Assembly (NCBI GenBank): GCA_002398405.1
Contig: DGYN01000072.1
Coordinates: forward strand, 1 to 23,226
Reading direction: 5' to 3'
Length of the DNA: 23,226 bases
Source of the DNA: Caulobacteraceae bacterium UBA5005
GTDB lineage: Bacteria > Pseudomonadota > Alphaproteobacteria > Caulobacterales > Caulobacteraceae
Shown: positions 6,718-13,832 of the stretch, piece by piece
Position numbering within the stretch: the stretch's first letter is position 1
Layout of the letters: every line of letters begins with the position of its first letter
The notes under the pieces: generated by a model
What the model was told of the DNA's origin: nothing
The model's input: only the letters and a program-made list of their open reading frames with translations
The model's database searches: none
Position numbers and translations under genes: made by a program

Positions 6718-7245
6718 ATGGGCGCCTTTCGCATCACCTTCCGGTCCACCGTAATCGTCTCGGGCTTTGCCGCCGGCGCGATGCTGATGGCCTCGTGTCA
6801 GCAGATCGGCGGCCACCCGCGCGACGCCGCCGCCGGGTTCCTGGCGGCCGCGGCGCCCGACACGGGCTACAGCCTGCACTTCGGCGATACCGGCCAGACC
6901 GTGAAGCTCGCCTATGGCCTGCCCGCCTCCGAGGTGATGAGCCTGATGCTTGAGTGCGAAAAGGGCGCCGGCGCGGTCGAGGTTTCCGATGTGGCGCGCG
7001 GCTCGCCCCGCCTGACGCTGAATTCGGCCGGCGCGCGCGCTGATCTGACTGGCGCCATCGAGCCCTCGCCCCTCGCACCGATCGTTATCGCCACGGCCGA
7101 CGCCAAGACTCCCGCCCTCAGGGCTTTCCGGGAAACCGGCAAGGTCCTGGTGACCAACGGGGCGGTCCGGTACGACATCACCGCCAACGCCGATGAACGC
7201 GCGAGTGTCGAGCGCTTCTTCGCCGCCTGCGAGCGTAGAGCCTAG
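6718..7245 (+). CDS. Predicted lipoprotein of unknown function downstream of flgH
   Basis: I do not recognise this 175-residue protein. It has a hydrophobic N-terminus (about 10-26) ending in MASC, a plausible lipobox with Cys27. The rest is predicted to be a small soluble, beta-rich domain (GYSLHFGDTGQTVKLAYGLP; VMSLMLECEKGAGAVEVSD) with a C-terminal helix ending in ASVERFFAACERR. It is probably anchored in the periplasmic face of a membrane. It follows flgH by 45 bases on the same strand and could be co-transcribed, but nothing in the protein links it to the flagellum. The ribosome-binding site is weak. Confidence 0.6.
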   Translation: MGAFRITFRSTVIVSGFAAGAMLMASCQQIGGHPRDAAAGFLAAAAPDTGYSLHFGDTGQTVKLAYGLPASEVMSLMLECEKGAGAVEVSDVARGSPRLTLNSAGARADLTGAIEPSPLAPIVIATADAKTPALRAFRETGKVLVTNGAVRYDITANADERASVERFFAACERRA

Positions 7246-7280
7246 ATATCGGGCGAAAGGTCTGCGACCTTGGCCGTGTG

Positions 7281-7754
7281 ATGAACTCTCCAGAACCTGG
7301 CCACCTATGGGTGACCCGCATCCGCGCATGGATCGGGTGCGGCGTGCTCCTCGCGCTTGTCACCATCCCCGAGATCGTCAACCTCAAGGCGGACATTCTA
7401 TCGACGCCCTTTGGGACCCTGCATGTCATTGCAGGCCTGCTGCTGATCTATCCGGCCTTCATCGCCCCCGGCCGCGCCTTCCGGGCCCTTCGCTGGAAGA
7501 CCGAAGGCGAGGAGCTGCATTTCCACCGCGGGGTCCTCACCAGGATCGAGACCATCGTCCCCTTCCGCCGGGTGCAGCATGTGGACGTGACCCAAAGCGC
7601 CCTGCAGCGGTCTTTCCATGTCACCTCGCTGGTCCTGCACACCGCGGGGACCATTGATCACAGCGTGGTGGTGCCGGGCCTGTCGCGCGAGACCGCCGAG
7701 GCTATCCGCGACGAGGTCAGGGCGGTGATCGCCCGGGAAGCCGATGACCGCTGA
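7281..7754 (+). CDS. Bacterial PH-domain membrane protein (YdbS-like, DUF304)
   Basis: The 157-residue product has two membrane helices (about 15-33 and 44-65) followed by one bPH_2/DUF304 domain. The domain is recognised by LHFHRGVLTRIETIVPFRRVQHVDVTQSALQRSF and the paired strand LVLHTAGTIDHSVVV. This one-domain protein with a larger multi-domain partner directly after it is the layout of the Bacillus ydbS-ydbT pair, whose products are linked to resistance to certain bacteriocins; the role here is not known. The start could also be the GTG at 7278, one codon earlier. The end overlaps the next gene by 11 bases. A 6-bp hairpin (AAGGTC/GACCTT, 7257-7271) lies just upstream. Confidence 0.82.
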   Translation: MNSPEPGHLWVTRIRAWIGCGVLLALVTIPEIVNLKADILSTPFGTLHVIAGLLLIYPAFIAPGRAFRALRWKTEGEELHFHRGVLTRIETIVPFRRVQHVDVTQSALQRSFHVTSLVLHTAGTIDHSVVVPGLSRETAEAIRDEVRAVIAREADDR

Positions 7755-9270
7755 AACCGTAGCCGATCGCCGGCTGCATCCGTCGAGCATCTGGCTGGCG
7801 GCGATCCGCAGCGTCACGTCCCTGGCGGCGCCCGCGGCGATTTTCGCCTTTGTCCGGATCGTCCAGGGCGGGGTCATGGGGGTGATCAAGTACCTGCCGG
7901 CCGGCCTGATGATCGTCCTGCTGAGCTGCGGCCTGACCGCCCTGTTCGCCTATTTGTCCTGGTCTAAGTTCCGTTACGGGATCGGCGAGCGCGACATCGT
8001 CATCGAAAGCGGGGTCTTCAACCGCGTCCGGCGCAGCATTCCGCTGGCCAGGGTGCAGGACGTCAATATCGAGCAGGGCCCCCTGGCGCGCCTCTTCGGC
8101 CTGGCCAAGGTCAAGATCGAGACAGGGGGCGGGCAGAAGGACGAGGGGCTGCTGGACAGCCTGTCGCTGGAGGAGGCCGATCACCTGCGCCAGGTGATCC
8201 GCGGCACGCTTCCGGCCGGGGCGGCGTTGAGTCCGGAGACGCCCGCCGCTACGGCGCCCCACGCCGGCCACATCGTCTATGAGATGACGCCAAGGCGCCT
8301 GCTGATCGCGGGCCTGTTCAGCTTTTCCCTGTTCTATCTCGCCGCCGCCTTCGCGGTGATCGAGACGGTCGGCGATCTGCTGGCCTTCGATGTCTTCGAT
8401 CTCAGCACCTGGCGGGATGTGGCGCAGCAGGCGTCGTTCCAAAGCGTCAGCCTGCTGATCCTGGCGGTGGCGGTGCTGGGCGTCGTCGCCGGCGCCGGCC
8501 GGACCATGATCCGCGATCACGGCTTCAAGCTCTGGAAGGAGGGCGGGAAGTTCCGGCGGGAGCGGGGGCTTTTGACCAAGTCCCAGGTGGTGGTGTCCCT
8601 GCCCCGCGTGCAACTGGCCAAGATGTCGACCGGCCCGCTGCGCCGCCTGTTCGGCTGGTATGAGCTGTCCTTGCAGACCTTGGGCGGCGCCGTGGAAGAC
8701 GCCCAGGGCCGGCAGTCCATCGCCCCCTTCGCGAGCCGGGCCGAGATCGGCGCGATCCTGACCGAGGCCGGCGCCTTCCGGCTGCCGCAGCACGAGACCC
8801 TGACGCGGGTCTCCTCCCGCGGCCTGTTCCGCAAGCTGGCGCCGCTGCTCGTTCCCGCTCTTATCGTCCTGACCATCTCCCTCTTCCTGCCGTTCGGATA
8901 TTTGGCGCTGGCCGGCATCGTTCTGTTCGCCATCCATGAGACGTTCGCGTGGCTTCACTACCGCTACGCCCTGGAAGGGGACCTGTTGTTCGTCACCGAA
9001 GGGTTCCTGAGGCAGAGGCTGTGGATCGCCCCGCCCTCCTCCGCCCAGACGGTCACCCTGCGGCGCTCCTGGCTACAGAGATTGCTTGGCCTTGCGACGG
9101 TGATCATCGACACGGCCGGATCGAGCGGCGTCGATCCGCTGAGCGTCAAGGATCTGCGGGAGGAGCGGGCCCGGGAATTGGTGGCGAGGCTTGGAGTTCT
9201 CGCTAGGCCCGCAAGCCCGCCGAGGCGTCGCCGTCCAGCGCCAAAGCGGAAAGCGCCGCCTTCACAATAG
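7744..9270 (+). CDS. Triple PH-domain membrane protein (YdbT-like, DUF304)
   Basis: The 508-residue product repeats the bPH_2/DUF304 signature three times: RVQDVNIEQGPLARLFGLAK (103-122), RVQLAKMSTGPLRRLFGW (288-305) and TVTLRRSWLQRLLGL (436-450). Membrane helices lie before each domain (about 24-72, 185-205 with 235-252, and 365-398). The overall plan is that of YdbT, the partner of the single-domain protein encoded just before it, with which it overlaps by 11 bases. The C-terminal tail is unusually basic and Pro-rich (SPPRRRRPAPKRKAPPSQ). That tail is encoded within a 68-base convergent overlap with the end of dxs, so it may be a read-on extension and not a conserved part. Confidence 0.85.
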   Translation: MTAETVADRRLHPSSIWLAAIRSVTSLAAPAAIFAFVRIVQGGVMGVIKYLPAGLMIVLLSCGLTALFAYLSWSKFRYGIGERDIVIESGVFNRVRRSIPLARVQDVNIEQGPLARLFGLAKVKIETGGGQKDEGLLDSLSLEEADHLRQVIRGTLPAGAALSPETPAATAPHAGHIVYEMTPRRLLIAGLFSFSLFYLAAAFAVIETVGDLLAFDVFDLSTWRDVAQQASFQSVSLLILAVAVLGVVAGAGRTMIRDHGFKLWKEGGKFRRERGLLTKSQVVVSLPRVQLAKMSTGPLRRLFGWYELSLQTLGGAVEDAQGRQSIAPFASRAEIGAILTEAGAFRLPQHETLTRVSSRGLFRKLAPLLVPALIVLTISLFLPFGYLALAGIVLFAIHETFAWLHYRYALEGDLLFVTEGFLRQRLWIAPPSSAQTVTLRRSWLQRLLGLATVIIDTAGSSGVDPLSVKDLREERARELVARLGVLARPASPPRRRRPAPKRKAPPSQ

Positions 9271-11116
9271 CCTCGGCGTCGAGGCCGGCGATGGCGTATT
9301 GCAGGTCAGGCCGCTCGTGGTCCTGGAAGATGTCCGGCAGGGTCAGGGTGCGGACCTTGAGGCCCCGGTCGAGAACGCCGCGTTCGGCCAGAAGGTGCAG
9401 GACAAAGGCGCCGAACCCGCCGACCGCGCCCTCTTCGACGGTGATCAGGGCCTCGTGCTCGCGGGCCAGGCGCAGGATCATCTCCTCGTCGAGGGGCTTT
9501 GCGAACCGCGCGTCGGCGACCGTGGCCGACAGACCCCGGGCGGCAAGCATTTCGGCGGCCTTGAGGCTTTCGCCCAGGCGCGTGCCGAGCGACAGGATGG
9601 CGACCGCAGAGCCTTCCTTGACGATGCGGCCCTTGCCGATTTCCAGGGGGGCGGCCAGTTCGGGGATTTCCACGCCGACGCCGTCGCCGCGCGGATAGCG
9701 GAAGGCGCTAGGCCCTTCGTCATAGGCCGCGGCGGTGGCGACCATGGCCGCGAGTTCGGCCTCATCGGCGGCGGCCATGACCACAAAGCCGGGCAGCGCG
9801 CCCAGAAAGCCGATATCGAAGCTGCCGGCATGGGTCGCCCCGTCGGCGCCGACCAGGCCCGCCCGGTCGATAGGAAAGCGCACCGGCAGGCCCTGGATGG
9901 CCACATCGTGCACCACCTGGTCATAGCCGCGCTGCAGGAAGGTGGAATAGATGGCGCAGAAGGGCTTCATGCCGTCGGCGGCAAGGCCGGCGGAGAAGGT
10001 CACCGCATGCTGTTCGGCGATGCCGACGTCGAAACAGCGCTCGGGAAAGCGCTTGGCGAAGAGATCCAGGCCCGTGCCGGACGGCATGGCGGCGGTGACC
10101 GCGATGATCTTGTCGTCGATCTCCGCCCGCTTGATCAGTTCCTGGGCGAAGACCTTGGTGTAGGCGGGCGCGTTGGTCTGGGCCTTGGCCTGCTGGCCCG
10201 TGATGACGTCGAACTTGGCGACGCCGTGATACTTGTCGGGGGCGGCCTCGGCGGGGGCGTAGCCCTTGCCCTTTTGCGTCACCACATGGACCAGGACCGG
10301 ACGGTCGGTGATCTCGGCGGCGTTCTTCAGGACCGGCACCAGGGCGCCCAGGTCGTGGCCGTCGATCGGACCGACGTAGTAGAAGCCCAGCTCCTCGAAG
10401 AAGGTGCCGCCGGTGACCATGCCGCGGGCGTATTCCTCGGCCTTCTTGATCGAACTCTGCAGGGATTTCGGCAGGATCTTCGCCATGGTCCGGCCCATGC
10501 GGCGGAGGCCCCGATAGCCGCCGCCCGAGACGAGCCTCGCCATATAGGCGCTCATCCCGCCGACCGGGGGGGCGATCGACATGTCGTTGTCGTTGAGGAT
10601 AACCGTCAGCTGTTTGGTGGCGTGGGCGGCGTTGTTCATCGCCTCATAGGCCATGCCGGCGCTCATCGAGCCGTCGCCGATCACCGCCACGACGCGGTTG
10701 TCATCGCCGCGCTGGTCGCGGGCGACCGCGAAGCCCAGGGCCGCTGAGATCGAGGTGGCGGCGTGGGCGGCGCCGAAGGGGTCGTATTCGCTCTCCACCC
10801 GGCGGGTGAAGCCGGAAAGCCCGCCGCCCTGGCGCAGGGTGCGGATGCGGTCGCGGCGGCCGGTGAGAATCTTGTGCGGATAGGCCTGGTGGCCGACATC
10901 CCAGATCAGGATGTCGCGCGGCGTCTCAAAGACATGGTGCAGGGCGACGGTCAGTTCGACGACACCGAGGCCCGCGCCCAGATGCCCGCCGGTCACCGAA
11001 ACCGCGTCGATGGTTTCCGCCCGCAGTTCCTGCGCGAGTTGCTTGAGCTGGGGGATGGTCAGGCCGCGGGTATCGGCAGGGCCTTTAACGGCGTCCAGCA
11101 GCGGGGTGTTCGACAT
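9203..11116 (-). CDS. dxs: 1-deoxy-D-xylulose-5-phosphate synthase (Dxs)
   Basis: Dxs condenses pyruvate and glyceraldehyde 3-phosphate to DXP, the entry step of the MEP isoprenoid pathway, and also feeds thiamine and pyridoxal synthesis. The 637-residue length is standard. Visible motifs are GGHLGAGLGVVELTVALH (active-site His45), the thiamine-diphosphate motif GDGSMSAGMAYEAMNN beginning at 147 with NDNDMSI at 175-181, DVGIAEQHAVTFSAGLA (catalytic Glu368), DRAGLVGADGATHAG, and a C-terminal transketolase domain. It follows ispA by 12 bases and has an AAAGGG ribosome-binding site. It is the last gene of the leftward operon, and its 3' end overlaps the PH-domain gene by 68 bases. Confidence 0.97.
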   Translation of the reverse strand: MSNTPLLDAVKGPADTRGLTIPQLKQLAQELRAETIDAVSVTGGHLGAGLGVVELTVALHHVFETPRDILIWDVGHQAYPHKILTGRRDRIRTLRQGGGLSGFTRRVESEYDPFGAAHAATSISAALGFAVARDQRGDDNRVVAVIGDGSMSAGMAYEAMNNAAHATKQLTVILNDNDMSIAPPVGGMSAYMARLVSGGGYRGLRRMGRTMAKILPKSLQSSIKKAEEYARGMVTGGTFFEELGFYYVGPIDGHDLGALVPVLKNAAEITDRPVLVHVVTQKGKGYAPAEAAPDKYHGVAKFDVITGQQAKAQTNAPAYTKVFAQELIKRAEIDDKIIAVTAAMPSGTGLDLFAKRFPERCFDVGIAEQHAVTFSAGLAADGMKPFCAIYSTFLQRGYDQVVHDVAIQGLPVRFPIDRAGLVGADGATHAGSFDIGFLGALPGFVVMAAADEAELAAMVATAAAYDEGPSAFRYPRGDGVGVEIPELAAPLEIGKGRIVKEGSAVAILSLGTRLGESLKAAEMLAARGLSATVADARFAKPLDEEMILRLAREHEALITVEEGAVGGFGAFVLHLLAERGVLDRGLKVRTLTLPDIFQDHERPDLQYAIAGLDAEAIVKAALSALALDGDASAGLRA

Positions 11117-11128
11117 GAGACCCTTTAC

Positions 11129-11980
11129 CTAACGCCGTCGGTCTAACACGAAATCCACGGCGTCACGCAGGGAAGACGCCTCCTGGCCGAATAAATCAAG
11201 CCTCGCCTTTGCAGACACAGCCAGGGCTTCAAGCTTTTTCCGTGCAGACGAAATTCCCAGCTGGGTGACGAAATTGGCCTTGCCCGCGCCCGCGTCCTTG
11301 CCGGTCGCCTTGCCAAGCTCTTCTGTGTTTCCCTCCGCGTCCAGGAGGTCGTCGGCGATCTGGAAGGCGAGCCCCAGATCGGCCGCATAGGCGGCAAGAC
11401 TTGTTCTGGCCTCGGCCGCGCCGGCGATGATCGCCGCCACCTCCACCGACGCCACGATCAAGGCGCCGGTCTTCAAGGACTGCATGCGCTCGATGTCGGA
11501 CGATCCGGCCAGGTCTAGGGCTTGGCCCGCCGCCATCCCCGCCGCTCCCGCGGCGCGGGCCAGGAGTAGGACCAGGTCCGCCCGGATAGCGGGATCGGGG
11601 TGGGTCTTGGGGTCGGCGAGAATCTCAAAGGCCAGGCATTGCAGCGAGTCACCAACGAGGACCGCAGTGGCCTCGTCATAGGCCCGGTGAACGGTCGGGC
11701 GCCCCCGGCGCAGGTCGTCGTCGTCCATACAGGGAAGGTCGTCGTGAACCAGGCTATAGGCGTGGATGCACTCAATCGCGCAGGCGGCCCGCAGCACGGC
11801 GGCCGCGTTCGCTCCCAGCACCCGGCCCGCCTCTATGGCGAGGAAGGGGCGAAGCCGTTTGCCGGGTCCCAGGACGGCATAGCGCATGGCCTGCGTCAGC
11901 CGGTCATCGGCGCTCGTCAAGGCGTGAAGGGCGCCGTCGACCTGCGCCGCCACCTCGACAAGGCGAGCGTCGATACTCAC
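11129..11980 (-). CDS. ispA: Farnesyl diphosphate synthase / polyprenyl synthetase IspA
   Basis: This is a short-chain prenyltransferase that extends dimethylallyl to farnesyl diphosphate, the precursor of undecaprenyl phosphate, quinones and hopanoids. The protein shows GPGKRLRP, the first Asp-rich motif DDLPCMDDDDLRRGRPT (from residue 80 with this start) and the second, QIADDLLDAEG (D210-D214). The start chosen is GTG at 11980, giving 283 residues (VSIDARLVEVAAQVDGALHA). The frame is open further upstream, but that extension lies inside xseB in another frame and is low-complexity. xseB ends 13 bases before this GTG. The xseB-ispA-dxs order is common in Proteobacteria. Confidence 0.93.
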   Translation of the reverse strand: MSIDARLVEVAAQVDGALHALTSADDRLTQAMRYAVLGPGKRLRPFLAIEAGRVLGANAAAVLRAACAIECIHAYSLVHDDLPCMDDDDLRRGRPTVHRAYDEATAVLVGDSLQCLAFEILADPKTHPDPAIRADLVLLLARAAGAAGMAAGQALDLAGSSDIERMQSLKTGALIVASVEVAAIIAGAAEARTSLAAYAADLGLAFQIADDLLDAEGNTEELGKATGKDAGAGKANFVTQLGISSARKKLEALAVSAKARLDLFGQEASSLRDAVDFVLDRRR

Positions 11981-11993
11981 TTCAGCTTGGCCT

Positions 11994-12233
11994 TTAGTTG
12001 AATTCGGCGGGCTCGGCGGAGACCCCGCCCGGTCCGACGACGATCTTTTCGACGCGCAGGCGCGCGGCTTCCAGCTTCTTCTCGCAGTGGGCCTTGAGCG
12101 CGGCGCCGCGTTCATAAACCTCGATCGAGCGCTCCAACGGCGCCTGGCCGCTTTCCAGTTCGCCGACGATCTTTTCCAGCTCAGCCAGAGCCTGTTCGAA
12201 GGACATGGCCGCGATGTCGGAATGGTCTGCCAT
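11994..12233 (-). CDS. xseB: Exodeoxyribonuclease VII small subunit XseB
   Basis: XseB pairs with XseA to make exonuclease VII, which degrades single-stranded DNA. The 79-residue protein has the full family pattern: MSFEQALAELEKIVGELESG, then PLERSIEVYERGAALKAHCE, then KKLEAARLRVEKIV. The C-terminal tail is short and acidic. It is nine bases downstream of the histidine phosphatase gene and 13 bases before ispA, inside a compact operon. The large subunit gene xseA is not in the window. Confidence 0.95.
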   Translation of the reverse strand: MADHSDIAAMSFEQALAELEKIVGELESGQAPLERSIEVYERGAALKAHCEKKLEAARLRVEKIVVGPGGVSAEPAEFN

Positions 12234-12242
12234 GAGTTCTCT

Positions 12243-12821
12243 CTAGCCTCGCTCGAACCGGCGCGTCGACCAGTATTTCCAGCCGCGGCCCCAGACCTTT
12301 CGCCAGCCGAGACGGTTCAGCTCCAGCCCCAGCATGGCGTTGAAGAACCCGTGAGCGACGACCAGCACGTCCTTTCCGGATTCCGCATCCGCGATGATAT
12401 CGGCCATGACCGAACGGGCCCGCAAGGTGGCCTGCGCCTTGGACTCCTGGCCGGCGTGATGGTTGAACCACCACCACCAGAAACGGGCGAAAAAGCCCCA
12501 GTATTTCGGCTTCATGCGGACAAAGCCCGGGAAGGGCGGCGGCGGCAGCGGGGCCTCGATCAGCCGGGCGTCTTCTCTGCAAACCCGGTCGCCCACCAGG
12601 ATACGCGCCGATTCGAGGGCGCGTTTGCGGGTGGAGACCCAGATCACTTCAGCCTTGGCGACGGGATCGGTCAGGTGCTCGGGCGCGGCCTGGCCTTCGC
12701 GCAGGCCGCCGGCCTCGTACTTTTCCCAAAAAGCCGCGTACTCACGAGGGCTTAGCCACACGCGGCGTGAAAGCGCAGGCTCGCCGTGCCGCGTGAGGGT
12801 GATGCTGCCGGGCTTTGCCAT
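12243..12821 (-). CDS. Histidine phosphatase superfamily protein
   Basis: The 192-residue product has the phosphoglycerate-mutase-like core. The phosphorylatable His12 lies in LTRHGEP (9-15), followed by the Arg motif STRKRALESA (63-72), an acidic residue in IEAPLPPPPFPGF (88-100) and the second catalytic His157 in VVAHGFFNAMLG. Substrate is not predictable. The segment 107-122 is very aromatic, including four consecutive Trp encoded by a (TGG)4 run, where relatives have a shorter loop. The ATG at 12821 is chosen because it follows an AGGGGG ribosome-binding site and leads directly into the first strand; the frame is open upstream, but that overlaps the deacetylase gene. Confidence 0.87.
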   Translation of the reverse strand: MAKPGSITLTRHGEPALSRRVWLSPREYAAFWEKYEAGGLREGQAAPEHLTDPVAKAEVIWVSTRKRALESARILVGDRVCREDARLIEAPLPPPPFPGFVRMKPKYWGFFARFWWWWFNHHAGQESKAQATLRARSVMADIIADAESGKDVLVVAHGFFNAMLGLELNRLGWRKVWGRGWKYWSTRRFERG

Positions 12822-12843
12822 AACCCCCTGCTTTAAGGGATTC

Positions 12844-13758
12844 TCACGACTCGCCCAAGGCGCGGACATGCGCGGCGGCGGAGGCCCCCAGCGCATTGAG
12901 GTCGTATCCGCCCTCGAGCGAGGACACAACCCGCCCGCGCGCGGTCTTGCGGGCGACCGTCAAAATAGCGCGGGTGGCCCAGGCGTAGTCCTCGGCCTCC
13001 AGCTCCTGGTTGGCCAGGGGGTCCATGGCGTGCGCGTCGAAGCCGGCGGAGATGAGGATGAGATCCGGGGCGAAGGCGTCGACCTTTTCGATCAGCCCCT
13101 CGAATTTCTGGCGCCACAGGGAGCGGGCGGCGTGGGGCGGCACGGTGGCGTTGGCGATATTGCCCACTCCCGTCTCTGAGGGGTCGCCCGTTCCCGGATA
13201 GGCGGGCGACTGGTGCACCGAAGCGAACATCAGAGAGGCGTCCTTCTCGAACACCGCCTGGGTGCCGTTGCCGTGGTGGACGTCGAAATCGACGACCGCC
13301 ACCTTGGCCAGCCCCTCCGCCCGCGCCACCAGGGCGCCGATGGCGACGTTGGAATAGAAGCAGAAGCCCATGGGCTGGGTGGGTTCGGCATGATGCCCCG
13401 GGGGCCGGATGGCGCAGAAGGCCCGGTTCGCCTCGCCCTTGACCACGGCCCGCACCGCCTCGGTCACCGCCCCGGCGGCGAGGCGGGCGGCTTCCAGGGT
13501 CCTGGGGGACATGAAGGTGTCGGGATCGAGGGCTTGAATGCCCTGCGCCGGCGACGCTGTCTTCAGGGCGTCGAGATAGCCTTGCGGATGGACCAGGAGC
13601 AGGTCCGCGTCACTGACGCTCGTCGCCTGCCGCCGGTCCTTGGCGAGATTGCCCAGCGCCGCCAGCACCGCGGTGAGCCGCTCCGGCCGCTCTGCGTGTC
13701 CCTCTGGTGGGCGGTGCTGCAGCATGGCGGGGTGGGTGTAGACAGGGACGTCGGTCAT
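12844..13758 (-). CDS. Histone deacetylase-family (class II-like) deacetylase
   Basis: The 304-residue protein is a zinc-dependent amidohydrolase of the HDAC/acetylpolyamine amidohydrolase/AcuC superfamily, with all signature motifs: HPAMLQHRPPEGHAERPERL (N-terminal), AIRPPGHHAEP with the tandem His pair, VVDFDVHHGNGTQ (zinc ligands Asp and His), SVHQSPAYPGTG, ISAGFDAHAMDP (zinc ligand Asp) and SLEGGYDLNALG. It should be catalytically competent. Substrates of bacterial members range from acetyl-polyamines to acetyl-lysine and are not predictable here. It is the first gene of the leftward operon ending in dxs and is divergent from the VWA gene, with a 74-base gap. Confidence 0.92.
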   Translation of the reverse strand: MTDVPVYTHPAMLQHRPPEGHAERPERLTAVLAALGNLAKDRRQATSVSDADLLLVHPQGYLDALKTASPAQGIQALDPDTFMSPRTLEAARLAAGAVTEAVRAVVKGEANRAFCAIRPPGHHAEPTQPMGFCFYSNVAIGALVARAEGLAKVAVVDFDVHHGNGTQAVFEKDASLMFASVHQSPAYPGTGDPSETGVGNIANATVPPHAARSLWRQKFEGLIEKVDAFAPDLILISAGFDAHAMDPLANQELEAEDYAWATRAILTVARKTARGRVVSSLEGGYDLNALGASAAAHVRALGES

Positions 13759-13832
13759 TGGCTCAAAGCTTCCGCCATCCCCTCTCGCCTCGCAAGCTTG
13801 ATCGCGCCCGCCGACCGCGCGACAATCCCCCC

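Noticed and set aside
7257..7271. Hairpin AAGGTC-TGC-GACCTT as a rho-independent terminator
   Set aside because: The stem is only 6 bp and no T-run follows; it lies immediately before a start codon. I note it only as a structure.
9191..10747. Long open frame of about 518 codons antisense to dxs
   Set aside because: It is the mirror of strongly biased GC-rich codons in dxs, has Gly/Asp/His-rich composition with no recognisable domain, and dxs itself is unmistakable.
13759..13832. Promoters in the gap between the deacetylase and VWA genes
   Set aside because: Sequences such as TTGTCGC (minus strand) loosely resemble Caulobacter housekeeping -35 elements, but no convincing -10 is present at the right spacing.
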